Assembly: GCF_000744375.1 (NCBI RefSeq)
Contig: NZ_JQLU01000005.1
Coordinates: forward strand, 2,527,496 to 2,591,495
Length of the DNA stretch: 64,000 nucleotides
Reading direction: 5' to 3'
Origin: Carnobacterium gallinarum DSM 4847
Lineage (GTDB): Bacteria; Bacillota; Bacilli; Lactobacillales; Carnobacteriaceae
Part shown: positions 26,796 to 35,525 of the stretch, one piece after another
Layout of the letters: each line of letters opens with the position of its first letter
Position numbering within the stretch: position 1 is the stretch's first letter
Translations under genes and position numbers: made by a program
The notes under the pieces: model-generated
Database searches by the model: none
Told to the model about the DNA's origin: nothing
The model's input: the letters and a program-made list of their open reading frames with translations, nothing else

Positions 26796-28113
26796 TTTTT
26801 TATCAGGCTTTAGCTCAACTACTAATCAGGAGACTTCATCCTCAAAGAGTGATAGTACGTTGAATCAACCTGTAAGTATAGTGCAAACTAGTGGGAAGTT
26901 TAGACTAACAGAAGAATCTGAATTTGATCCTAATTTTAAAAAAAAGCAACGAAAGAAGCAGTATTTGATTTTATTGGGAGTGGTTGTTGGCATTGTAATC
27001 TTATCCATCTTCTATTATAAGACTACCCATGTTCCAATGCCTAATTTTGTAAATAAGCCAGTCAGTGAAGCTCGAAATTGGGCTGCAAAGAATAAGATAG
27101 AATTAGAGTTAAAACAAAGTTACAATTTGAAAAAAGAAGCAAACCAGGTGATTCGTCAAAAAGAAAAATCTGGAAAACAGATAAGAAAAGGTCGTACAAT
27201 TGAACTAGCAGTTAGTTTAGGTGCCGATCCTGATGGGAGTATTCAGTTGCCAGATTTTGCCAAAATGTCAGAACAGACGATAGACCAATGGATTAAGGAA
27301 AATCAAGCTGAGAATCTAAAATTAATTAAAGAATATAGCGATTCTGAAGAAAAAGGTCAATATTTACGCTTTGAAATTAAAAATAAAGATGTGACAGCAG
27401 CAACGTATAAACGAAAAGATAATGCTAGTGTCTATTACTCAAAAGGCAAAGAAATTTTTGAAAAAAATATTAAACTGCCAAATTTCGTTGGAAAGACTAA
27501 AAGTGAAGTTGAAACTTGGGCTAAGGCGAATGAGATTCAAGTCACCTATGAAGAGACTGATTCAAATGATAGAGCTGTTGATCAAATTATTAGTCAAACA
27601 ATAGCTGAAAATGAAAAAATAGCAAAAAAAGACAGCATGTCTGTAACAGTTTCATTGGGTAAAGCAGTCATTGTTCCATATTTTGGCAATCTGTCTGCAG
27701 AAACAGCTAGCATGATTGCTGATTTAAATGTATCTGTTAGGAAAATGTATAGCACCGATGTTGCATTTGGTCATTTAATTTCTCAATCGGTTGCGGCTGA
27801 TACTAAATTAACTACGAAAGATGATCAAAAAGTTGTAGTTGTTTATTCAGAAGGTCGTCCATATTTGAAAGATTATCGTGGCATAACAGAAGGTGAATTA
27901 CAGAAGCAATTCTATGACGATTATCAATCAAAAGGCGCAAATGTGTTGTATACAATTGATTATGTTGATTCTACAGAAGCTAAAGGAACAGTTGTTAAAA
28001 TGAGTACTTTTAACGAATATATTCCTTTAGACTATACGGTGGCAATTAGCATCAGCAAAGGCAATTTAGTAGGGGCTGAGGAGAAGTCAGCGAATAAAAA
28101 TACCTCAGAGTAA
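26788..28113 (+). CDS. Single-pass membrane protein with about five PASTA repeats, no kinase domain
   Basis: Protein of 441 residues. A Ser/Thr/Gln-rich cytoplasmic stretch (residues 1-60) is followed by one TM (about 63-80, YLILLGVVVGIVILSIFYY). Then come five PASTA-like repeats of about 70 residues: MPNFVNKPVSEA, QLPDFAKMSEQT, LPNFVGKTKSEVE, VPYFGNLSAET and LKDYRGITEGEL. PASTA domains usually sit on Ser/Thr kinases or penicillin-binding proteins and bind peptidoglycan fragments or beta-lactams; here neither partner domain is present. The coupled start inside the ATPase gene makes it a likely part of the transporter. It may sense wall material for the ABC transporter or two-component system (inference). 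Confidence 0.85.
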   Translation: MSDFLSGFSSTTNQETSSSKSDSTLNQPVSIVQTSGKFRLTEESEFDPNFKKKQRKKQYLILLGVVVGIVILSIFYYKTTHVPMPNFVNKPVSEARNWAAKNKIELELKQSYNLKKEANQVIRQKEKSGKQIRKGRTIELAVSLGADPDGSIQLPDFAKMSEQTIDQWIKENQAENLKLIKEYSDSEEKGQYLRFEIKNKDVTAATYKRKDNASVYYSKGKEIFEKNIKLPNFVGKTKSEVETWAKANEIQVTYEETDSNDRAVDQIISQTIAENEKIAKKDSMSVTVSLGKAVIVPYFGNLSAETASMIADLNVSVRKMYSTDVAFGHLISQSVAADTKLTTKDDQKVVVVYSEGRPYLKDYRGITEGELQKQFYDDYQSKGANVLYTIDYVDSTEAKGTVVKMSTFNEYIPLDYTVAISISKGNLVGAEEKSANKNTSE

Positions 28114-28196
28114 TCTGATCATCTTAATTGATAGAAAAAGGTTGAGTGAGAAAAAAACTACTATTTGGGATAAAAAATCAGGTGAATAAAATAAGA

Positions 28197-28244
28197 AACT
28201 GTAAGAAGTCAGCATTTGCAAAAATTGATTTCTTGCAGTTTTTT
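28197..28244 (+). terminator. Terminator after the PASTA gene
   Basis: Stem AACTGTAAGAA / TTCTTGCAGTT with a T6 tract. It separates the ABC/PASTA operon from the two-component genes. Confidence 0.75.
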
Positions 28245-28337
28245 CAATGTTAAAACGTATGTCCTAGTCATTTAATTCTTAATTTTATAGATAGAAACTG
28301 TCATAAAAAAATGCTTGCTTCGCATGTTCATTGATTT

Positions 28338-28370
28338 CTTCATACTGACTTCACATACATAAGGTATACT
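28338..28370 (+). promoter_or_regulatory. Promoter of the two-component operon with tandem response-regulator box
   Basis: CTTCATAC (28338-28345) and CTTCACAT (28349-28356) repeat with an 11-bp period. TATACT (28365-28370) starts 15 bases after the TTCACA hexamer. This is the same arrangement as at 24554-24586. Confidence 0.55.
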
Positions 28371-28411
28371 ATAAAAAGACAATGAACAAAGGACCAATTA
28401 GGAGGACCAAA

Positions 28412-29074
28412 ATGGAGTATCATATATTATTAGTGGAAGATGAAAAAGAAATTCGGACAGCTATGTATAATTTTTTAATACGAGAGCATTATCAAGTTGT
28501 GGCAGTTGAAACTGGTGAGGAAGCTTTAGAGCAATTTAAAAAAGCTGATTTTCATTTAGTTTTATTAGATATGATGCTACCAGGAATATCTGGGGAAGAG
28601 GTGTTAAAACAAATTCGCTTGAATTCAGACGTTCCAATAATGATTATTAGTGCGTTAAATGATGAGTTAATTCAGCTAGATGCATTTGAACAAAGTGTGG
28701 ATGATTATGTAGTTAAGCCTTTTTCTATGAACATTTTGATGCATAAGATTGCGTCACTATTGCGTCGGGTATACGAACAACAAGCAAAAGAGTTAGTTTA
28801 TCGTGATTTGCGCTTATTGGTAAATAATTATGAGGCCTATTATCAAAATGAACTATTAGATTTAACAGTTAAAGAATTTGAAATTTTGCAAACAATGCTA
28901 CAAAATTCTGGGAAAGTCTATACACGTGAAGAATTGTTGACAGTTGTTTGGGGCTATGAATACTTTGGTGATAGTCGTAATATTGACGTTCATATTAAAA
29001 ATATTCGTAAAAAAATTAAAGAGGATATCATTAAAACAATTAAAGGAATTGGATATAAGGTGGAACGTTTATGA
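28412..29074 (+). CDS. OmpR/PhoB-family response regulator
   Basis: Regulator of 220 residues. The receiver domain (residues 4-118) has the phospho-acceptor Asp in LVLLDMMLPG, a conserved Ser in MIISAL and Lys in YVVKPFS. The C-terminal winged helix (130-220) ends RNIDVHIKNIRKKIKEDIIKTIKGIGYKV. The ATG at 28412 follows AGGAGG (28400-28405); an in-frame ATG ten codons earlier lacks a site. It overlaps the kinase gene by four bases. By neighbourhood it resembles VncR. The tandem box in its own promoter suggests autoregulation (inference). Confidence 0.94.
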   Translation: MEYHILLVEDEKEIRTAMYNFLIREHYQVVAVETGEEALEQFKKADFHLVLLDMMLPGISGEEVLKQIRLNSDVPIMIISALNDELIQLDAFEQSVDDYVVKPFSMNILMHKIASLLRRVYEQQAKELVYRDLRLLVNNYEAYYQNELLDLTVKEFEILQTMLQNSGKVYTREELLTVVWGYEYFGDSRNIDVHIKNIRKKIKEDIIKTIKGIGYKVERL

Positions 29075-30498
29075 TCAAAAAAATCTCACTTTATTGGAAA
29101 ACATGGCTCATTACAGTCACAACAATTTTACTTACTCTTGGTGTTTTTTTTATTATATTTTCTCAATTTGCTACTTATTTTTTAGAAGATGCCCAAAAAA
29201 ATCGATTTAATCAAGGGGTAAAAGAGATCAAAACATACACAGAAAAAAATGGGATTGATCCTAACTATTTAGGAGAATACTATCGTAGCGGATTTCTTGT
29301 GACAATTGTAAAAGGAGAGAATCTAATTTTTCCTGTACAAGGAATATCTGGCGAGGTTGCTGGGGTAGTCCCATTTACAGAAGAATTACAGGTAAATGAA
29401 AGTACAAAAGCCTATCCCAGTGAGGCGGTAACCATTATGAATACAACAATTGCCTCAAATTCGCTCTTAACAATGGAAGAAAATATAACGTATCAAGGAG
29501 AAGTTTACAGATTATGGGTTAGTTATCCGTTGAGCTTAAATAAAGAAGACATTCAACAAGTTTTAACGTCCGTTACACCATTTTTCCTAGGAATTGGTTT
29601 AATTGTATCCTTTGTCGTCTCGATTATTTATGCTAAATATTTTTCTTCTAAAATTACAAGGCTCAATACAGCAATTAATCAAATGGCCGATGGAACACTG
29701 ATTGAGGAACATTTTGAAAAAGAAGGAGACGAACTACAAGAATTAGAAAATAACTTGCATCGAATGTATCAAGATTTACAAAGTGCGTTACAACAACTGA
29801 ATCAAGAAGTTCAAGTAGTGAAGCGATTAGAAAAAGATCGGCAGTTATTTATGAGAGGAGCTACGCACGAATTAAAAACGCCAATTATGGCTATGAGTAC
29901 AATGTTAGAAGGTATGTTAGAAAACGTTGAAGGCTATGAAAATCGAGATCAATATTTGAAAGCCTGCTATGGTCGCTTGCAAAGTATGGGGAAATTGGTA
30001 AATGAAATGCTAGAAGTTTCTCGAATTGAAGGAATTATCTATCAAGGTAAAACAAATTTAAAAATAGCTACTGAGGAAGTCATTGATATTTATCGGTATA
30101 TGCTAGAAGATAAAGCAATTGATTTATTGTTGTCAGAGCTATTCGTAACAGAAATTGAAATTCCTAAGCGTAATCTACAAAAGGTATTATCCAATTTAAT
30201 TGGCAATGCAGTGAAATACACACCAGAACAAGGAAGCATTAGAATTTATTCCAACCAAGAAATATGGAGTATTACGAATACAATGAAAGAAGGGTCAATT
30301 AAAGATGCTAGTAAAATATTTGAACCTTTTGTATCCTATGAAGAGCAGTCTGAAAATGAATTTGATCAGAGTCATGGGTTAGGTTTATACATTGTAGATG
30401 CTATTTTAACTCAGTATGGTATTGTTTATGATTATTCTATTGATGGAGAGAAAAATACGTTTGAATTCAAATTAGAATTAGGCAATAGTCAGGAATAA
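29071..30498 (+). CDS. Sensor histidine kinase
   Basis: Membrane kinase of 475 residues. TM1 (about 14-36) and TM2 (about 168-190) frame a 130-residue extracellular sensor domain. A HAMP-like linker follows, then the phospho-His box MRGATHELKTPIMAMS and an HATPase domain with N box LSNLIGNAVKYTP and a G box HGLGLYIVDA. The partner is the response regulator, whose stop it overlaps (ATGA). The architecture matches VncS/VanS-like sensors. The signal is unknown; the neighbouring PASTA protein makes a cell-wall cue plausible. Confidence 0.94.
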   Translation: MIKKISLYWKTWLITVTTILLTLGVFFIIFSQFATYFLEDAQKNRFNQGVKEIKTYTEKNGIDPNYLGEYYRSGFLVTIVKGENLIFPVQGISGEVAGVVPFTEELQVNESTKAYPSEAVTIMNTTIASNSLLTMEENITYQGEVYRLWVSYPLSLNKEDIQQVLTSVTPFFLGIGLIVSFVVSIIYAKYFSSKITRLNTAINQMADGTLIEEHFEKEGDELQELENNLHRMYQDLQSALQQLNQEVQVVKRLEKDRQLFMRGATHELKTPIMAMSTMLEGMLENVEGYENRDQYLKACYGRLQSMGKLVNEMLEVSRIEGIIYQGKTNLKIATEEVIDIYRYMLEDKAIDLLLSELFVTEIEIPKRNLQKVLSNLIGNAVKYTPEQGSIRIYSNQEIWSITNTMKEGSIKDASKIFEPFVSYEEQSENEFDQSHGLGLYIVDAILTQYGIVYDYSIDGEKNTFEFKLELGNSQE

Positions 30499-30610
30499 TG
30501 ATTGTATAGAAAACTAAATAAATGATGAAATAGAAAAGGTAAGTAGCTAATGAGTTGCTTTTTCTCAAATTTTAGATGAAAGAATGCTGCTCAAAAGTCT
30601 TAAAATAATA

Positions 30611-30661
30611 AAAAACCTAATAAATCCATTTTTCCAAATGATGATTTCTTAGGTTTTTTTA
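30611..30661 (+). terminator. Terminator of the two-component operon
   Basis: Two-part stem AAAAACCTAA / TTAGGTTTTT with inner AAATC / GATTT, then a T run. Confidence 0.75.
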
Positions 30662-30751
30662 TTTTTTATGTAAACATGTGGAAGTTGGTTCATTAAAAGT
30701 GAAAAAAGCAATTAAATGGGGCTTTTTACTATTGAAGATTACAAAAAAGAT

Positions 30752-30789
30752 ACATAAAGCCACATAAAGAGCATAAAAAATACATAAAG
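30752..30789 (+). repeat. Phased direct repeats, candidate DeoR-type operator
   Basis: ACATAAAG occurs at 30752, 30762 and 30782, with a variant GCATAAAA at 30771. The spacing is about one helical turn (9-11 bases). The sites lie just upstream of the phosphonate operon, whose last gene encodes a DeoR-family regulator; that family commonly binds short direct repeats. Confidence 0.5.
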
Positions 30790-30831
30790 TAAAAAAACAA
30801 ACTCATTTTTTACTTCTATTTTACAGTCATT

Positions 30832-30840
30832 TGCTACAAT
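30832..30840 (+). promoter_or_regulatory. Extended -10 promoter of the phosphonate operon
   Basis: TGCTACAAT (TGn plus TACAAT), 36 bases before the start codon. TTTACT (30809-30814) and TTTACA (30820-30825), 11 bases apart, lie where a -35 box would be. Confidence 0.55.
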
Positions 30841-30876
30841 CAATTTAGCAAGAGATAAGAGGAGGAATTAAAAGAA

Positions 30877-31929
30877 ATGAAGAAGAAAATAGTTAGTTTT
30901 TTAGCCATCCTATGTTTAAGTTTGACGGTGTTAGCTGCTTGTGGCAAAGGAAGTACTGCTGAAAAAGAAAAACTTACTGTATATACCGCAATTGAAGAAG
31001 AACTTGTTCAGAGCTATTTAGAATCTTATAAAAAAGAGAATCCTAATGTGGAGGTAACGATTGTTCGTGATTCAACAGGAATCATCACAGCTAAGTTACT
31101 GGCAGAAGGTAAAAATACAAAAGCTGATGTTATCTGGGGTGTTTCAGCATCTAGTTTGCTAACATTAGAGCAAAAAGATTTATTAGCAGGATATACACCT
31201 AAAGGAAGTGACGCGGTCTTACCAAACTATAAAGACACGAAATCACCAACAAAATGGGTAGGTGTTGCTGGCTACCAAACAGGAATTATTGTCAATACAA
31301 CTGAGTTAAAAAAGAAAAATATCGCGATTCCCCAAACGTATGCAGACTTAACAAAGCCTGAATATAAAGGCTTGATTGCAATGCCAAATCCAGCTTCATC
31401 AGGAACAGGGTTTCTAACAGTTTCAGCATGGTTACAAATGATGGGAGATACAAAAGCATGGGAATTTATGACAGAACTTCATAAAAATATCGGAACGTAT
31501 ACGCAGTCAGGTTCAAAACCAGCTAAATTAGCTGCAGCTGGAGAATACCCAATTGGAATTACCCTTGCATATAGTGGTGTTCAACAGCTTAAACAAGGAG
31601 CACCAGTTGAAATTGTCTTACCAAAAGAAGGATTAGGTTGGGACGTAGAAGCGAATGCATTAGTAAATAAAGAAGGCAACTCAGATAATAAAGTAGCTCA
31701 AAAATTCTTAGATTGGGCCCTTACAAAAGATGTTATGCAAAAAGCCTTTGATGCTAATGGATTTGTGAGTATCAAAAATGAGTTTAAAGCTCCAGAGAAT
31801 TTCCCGAAAAATATTGAAGAAAAAATGTATAAAGAAAATAATTTACAATGGGCTGCTACTAATCGTGAGCCTATCTTAAAAATGTGGGATCAAAAATTTG
31901 CAGAAAAAGCAGAAGTAACTAAAAAGTAA
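30877..31929 (+). CDS. 2-Aminoethylphosphonate ABC transporter substrate-binding lipoprotein
   Basis: Extracellular solute-binding protein of 350 residues, tethered by lipid. The signal peptide ends in a lipobox (LTVLAACGKGS, Cys about residue 22). The mature part is a class-II periplasmic-binding fold of the iron/AEP type (LTVYTAIEEELVQSYL, ADVIWGVSASSL, GYQTGIIVNT, PNPASSGTGFL, ALVNKEGNSDNKVAQKFLDW). An Fe(III) ligand is the main alternative; downstream phnX and phnW favour 2-aminoethylphosphonate. It is first of six genes in one transcript; RBS AGGAGG. Confidence 0.88.
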   Translation: MKKKIVSFLAILCLSLTVLAACGKGSTAEKEKLTVYTAIEEELVQSYLESYKKENPNVEVTIVRDSTGIITAKLLAEGKNTKADVIWGVSASSLLTLEQKDLLAGYTPKGSDAVLPNYKDTKSPTKWVGVAGYQTGIIVNTTELKKKNIAIPQTYADLTKPEYKGLIAMPNPASSGTGFLTVSAWLQMMGDTKAWEFMTELHKNIGTYTQSGSKPAKLAAAGEYPIGITLAYSGVQQLKQGAPVEIVLPKEGLGWDVEANALVNKEGNSDNKVAQKFLDWALTKDVMQKAFDANGFVSIKNEFKAPENFPKNIEEKMYKENNLQWAATNREPILKMWDQKFAEKAEVTKK

Positions 31930-31942
31930 GGAAGTGAAAGTG

Positions 31943-32959
31943 ATGCAGGCACCGTACTTGGAGGTTCAACAAGTAAATAAGCAATTTGGTAAATTTGATG
32001 CCTTAAAAGAAATTTCTTTAACAATTGAAAAAGGTGAATTTGTCTGTTTATTAGGCCCAAGTGGTTGTGGAAAGACAACCTTGTTACGTATTATTGCAGG
32101 TTTAGAAACAGCTTCTACAGGTGAAATTATCATTGCTGGGAAAAATGTGACAAGATTAGTACCAGCTAAACGGAATTTTGGCATTGTTTTTCAATCCTAT
32201 GCATTGTTTCCTAATATGACCGTTGAACAAAATATTGAATACGGCTTAAAGAATAAAAAAATTGATTCAGCACAACGAAAACAACAAGTAGCTGAAGTGA
32301 TTGAATTTGTTGATTTAAATCATGTGAAAAAGAAATATCCAGCACAGCTTTCAGGGGGGCAACAACAAAGAGTTGCCCTTGCTAGGGCAATCTCATTGAA
32401 GCCTGATTTATTATTATTGGACGAACCACTATCAGCACTAGATGCTAAGGTACGCGAGCGTTTAAGAGTTGAGATTAAAGAAATTCAAAAAAAACTAGGT
32501 ATTACAGCTATTATGGTCACTCATGATCAAGAAGAAGCTTTGACCATGGCTGACAAAGTTGTTGTCATGAATCATGCCCAAATCATGCAGATTGGTACGC
32601 CAGAAGAAATTTATAAAACACCAACAAATCCATTTGTAGCCAAGTTCATTGGCTCAATGAACTTTTGGGAAACACAGCAAGTTGAAGAAGTCTATGGAAT
32701 ACGACCTGAACATGTCACCTTGTCAAATGAAGGCGAGGGAGAAAAAGGTGAGGTAACAGCCATTGAATTTCGTGGAAGCCACTATCGAATTCAAGTGAAA
32801 ATGAAAGAAAGTCTATATTTCTCAACGACTAACGAAGTAATTGTAGATATTCAAGCAAAAGAATTAGAAAAAGCTCAACTATCTATTGGTAGTGAACTTA
32901 CACTAACTTTTAATCCGAAAAAAATTCTAACCTATCCTAAAAGAGCAGTTGAGGTGTAA
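31943..32959 (+). CDS. 2-Aminoethylphosphonate ABC transporter ATP-binding protein
   Basis: ATPase of 338 residues. Walker A is GPSGCGKTT, signature LSGGQQQRVALARAI, Walker B LLLLDEPLSALD, and the C-terminal OB/TOBE domain covers about residues 240-335 (YGIRPEHVTLS). It powers the importer of the flanking genes. The ATG at 31943 is preferred because GGAAGTGA lies 5-12 bases upstream; a GTG at 31934 overlaps that site. Confidence 0.9.
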   Translation: MQAPYLEVQQVNKQFGKFDALKEISLTIEKGEFVCLLGPSGCGKTTLLRIIAGLETASTGEIIIAGKNVTRLVPAKRNFGIVFQSYALFPNMTVEQNIEYGLKNKKIDSAQRKQQVAEVIEFVDLNHVKKKYPAQLSGGQQQRVALARAISLKPDLLLLDEPLSALDAKVRERLRVEIKEIQKKLGITAIMVTHDQEEALTMADKVVVMNHAQIMQIGTPEEIYKTPTNPFVAKFIGSMNFWETQQVEEVYGIRPEHVTLSNEGEGEKGEVTAIEFRGSHYRIQVKMKESLYFSTTNEVIVDIQAKELEKAQLSIGSELTLTFNPKKILTYPKRAVEV

Positions 32960-32962
32960 GCA

Positions 32963-34729
32963 ATGGTTCGACCAGTTTCTCAAAAAGTGAATAAGTTCAA
33001 CAAAAAAACAATTAAACAAAAAGCAGATAAAAATAGTTGGTTGCAACGTAGTTTAGTGCTAATTATGCTTTTAAGTTTTCTATTATTTTTGATTTTACCC
33101 TTGTCTATGTTGTTTTCTCAAGCCTTCTTTGATAATAATCAGAAATTTATTGGTGTTGCTAATTTTTCCGAATATTTCACAACACCAGCCTTAGTAGAAT
33201 CATTGAAAAACTCTTTAACCGTATCTAGTCTAACAACAATTATTTCAGTTAGTTTAGCCTTTTTCTTTAGTTATGGGTTAACGAGAACCAATATGTTTGG
33301 TAAAACAATTTTTCGCTATATATTGTTGTTGCCTTTATTTGCTCCAACAATGTTCTATGGGATTGGTTTGATGTATTTATTTGGCAATCAAGGTATTGTT
33401 ACTAATGGGTTATTTGGTGTTTTGCCACCAATTAAAATTGAACTTTATGGACCAGTTGGTATTGTCTTAGCTGAAATTTTATATACATTGCCACAGGCAT
33501 TTATGATTTTATTAGTGGCTTTTAAGTCATCAGACTATCGGTTATATGAGGCGAGTGAAGTTCTGTATGCAAGCAAATTAAAACAATTTTTTACTGTTAC
33601 TTTACCAAGTGTAAAATATGGACTCATTAGTGCAATGTTTATTAGTTTTACATTATGTTTTACTGATTATGGTGCGCCTAAAATAGTTGGAGGTATGTAT
33701 AACGTACTGGCAACAGATGTTTATAAAAAAGTTATTGGTCAACAAAACTTTGCAATGGGAGCAACTGTTGGAATCTTACTAATGTTGCCAGCCTTGATGG
33801 CTTTTGTAGTAGACCAAGTCACCAATAGAAAAGCTGGCTTGTCATTAACTGCCAAATCAACTGCCTATCAAATTAAACCAAATAAAGGACGGGATTTGAT
33901 CTATACAATCTATGGTCTAATAGTAGCATTAGCTGTCTTACTGGTTTTCTTTGCAGTAACAATTGCAGCAGTCGTGAATGTTTTTCCATATGACATGGGT
34001 TTGACATTGAAGAACTTTAATTTTAATACATGGAGTGGCGATGGGTTAGTAGCCTATAAAAATAGTTTAATCGTAGCGAGTTTAACAGCTTTGATTGGAG
34101 TAGTTGTAACCTTTTTATTTGCCTATTCAATCGAAAAAATTCGTATCTGGCCATTAGCTAGAAAATGGGCAAGCTTCTTTTCAGTCTTACCTATTGCGTT
34201 GCCAGGCTTGGTATTAGGGCTATCGTATGTATTTTTCTTTAGCAAACCAGAAATTCAAGTCTTTTCAATTTCTCTTCCAAATCCATTATATGGACTATAT
34301 GGTACGATAGGATTGCTAGTGATTGTCAATATTCTTCATTTTTATTCCGTTAGCTTTGTTACAGCAACTACAGCCTTAAAAAAGTTAGATGGAGAGTTTG
34401 AAATGGTGGCTGAAGCTATGAGTATTCCATTCTATAAATTGCTTTTTCAAGTAACCTTACCGCTTTCTTTTGGAGCTCTAGTTGAAATGGCAATGTATTT
34501 ATTTGTGAATTCAATGGTGACTATTTCAGCAGTAATCTTTTTATATCCGCCAGATTTCAAATTAGCAGCTGTTTCAATTATCAATATGGAAGATTCTGGA
34601 AATGTTGCAGCAGCAGCAGCGATGTGTTTGCTAATTGTCTGTACAAACTTACTTGTTCGGATTTGTTATGAAGCAGCAACCAAAGGGATATCCATAATAA
34701 AAAAACGTAGAAACGAGAGGTCAGAATAG
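32963..34729 (+). CDS. 2-Aminoethylphosphonate ABC transporter permease (fused double permease)
   Basis: Membrane channel of 588 residues made of two binding-protein-dependent permease units, about six TMs each. EAA-type loops are seen near residue 190 (YEASEVLYASKLKQFFTVTLP) and near residue 480 (EMVAEAMSIPFYKLLFQVTLP). A fused protein replaces the two separate permeases known in some phosphonate loci. It starts three bases after the ATPase stop. Confidence 0.9.
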   Translation: MVRPVSQKVNKFNKKTIKQKADKNSWLQRSLVLIMLLSFLLFLILPLSMLFSQAFFDNNQKFIGVANFSEYFTTPALVESLKNSLTVSSLTTIISVSLAFFFSYGLTRTNMFGKTIFRYILLLPLFAPTMFYGIGLMYLFGNQGIVTNGLFGVLPPIKIELYGPVGIVLAEILYTLPQAFMILLVAFKSSDYRLYEASEVLYASKLKQFFTVTLPSVKYGLISAMFISFTLCFTDYGAPKIVGGMYNVLATDVYKKVIGQQNFAMGATVGILLMLPALMAFVVDQVTNRKAGLSLTAKSTAYQIKPNKGRDLIYTIYGLIVALAVLLVFFAVTIAAVVNVFPYDMGLTLKNFNFNTWSGDGLVAYKNSLIVASLTALIGVVVTFLFAYSIEKIRIWPLARKWASFFSVLPIALPGLVLGLSYVFFFSKPEIQVFSISLPNPLYGLYGTIGLLVIVNILHFYSVSFVTATTALKKLDGEFEMVAEAMSIPFYKLLFQVTLPLSFGALVEMAMYLFVNSMVTISAVIFLYPPDFKLAAVSIINMEDSGNVAAAAAMCLLIVCTNLLVRICYEAATKGISIIKKRRNERSE

Positions 34730-34730
34730 T

Positions 34731-35513
34731 ATGAGCAAAGTTGAAGGAGTTATTTTAGATTGGGCAGGAACAATGATTGATTATGGTTGTTTTGCACCAT
34801 TGGATGTCTTTTTAAAGTCATTTAAAAAACATGGGATTGAAGTGACGATTGATGAAGTCCGTGAACCTATGGGACTATTAAAAATGGATCATATCAAGAG
34901 AATTTGCGAGATGGAGCGTGTAATGGATCAATGGCAAATCGTTTTTGGACGTCATCCTAATGACGCAGATATTCAGACAATTTATCAAAATTTTGAAGCA
35001 GAGTTACTAAAAAGTGTAGCAGAATATACAGAATTAATTCCAGGGGCTTTAACTTTAGTTGCGTATTTGAAAAAACGTCAGATTAAAATTGGTTCTACAA
35101 CAGGCTATACATCAAAAATGATGGAGATTGTTTCTTTGAAAGCTCAAGAACAAGGCTATCAACCAGATTGTTATTTTACTGCTGATGAAGCAGGAAAAGG
35201 TCGACCGTATCCAAATATGATTTATAAAAATGCAGACTATTTGGATATTTATCCGTTAACTCATTTCGTTAAGATTGGCGATACGGTAGTTGACATGCAG
35301 GAAGGTAAGAATGCTGGAACGTGGACAATTGGGGTTGTCTTAGGAAGTAGCATCCTAGGTCTAACCAGTAAAGAAGTAGCTGAACTATCTGAAATAGAGT
35401 TAGAGCATAAGGTAAATCGTGCGAAGGTGGCTTTGTATGAGGCTGGAGCCGATTATGTGGTTCTTTCTATTGGTGATGTTCCAGCAATTATTGAAAAAAT
35501 TGAACAACGATAA
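34731..35513 (+). CDS. phnX: Phosphonoacetaldehyde hydrolase (phosphonatase)
   Basis: HAD enzyme of 260 residues that splits phosphonoacetaldehyde into acetaldehyde and phosphate, breaking the C-P bond. The nucleophile motif is LDWAGTMIDYG (Asp about residue 9). The Schiff-base Lys lies in EPMGLLKMDHIKRI (about residue 50). Motif II is GSTTGYTSKMM, the Arg/Pro block is GRPYPNMIYKNA, and the metal site is KIGDTVVDMQEGKNAG. It starts one base after the permease stop and is followed by phnW, the preceding step of the pathway. Confidence 0.96.
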   Translation: MSKVEGVILDWAGTMIDYGCFAPLDVFLKSFKKHGIEVTIDEVREPMGLLKMDHIKRICEMERVMDQWQIVFGRHPNDADIQTIYQNFEAELLKSVAEYTELIPGALTLVAYLKKRQIKIGSTTGYTSKMMEIVSLKAQEQGYQPDCYFTADEAGKGRPYPNMIYKNADYLDIYPLTHFVKIGDTVVDMQEGKNAGTWTIGVVLGSSILGLTSKEVAELSEIELEHKVNRAKVALYEAGADYVVLSIGDVPAIIEKIEQR

Positions 35514-35525
35514 GGAGTAAATTTG

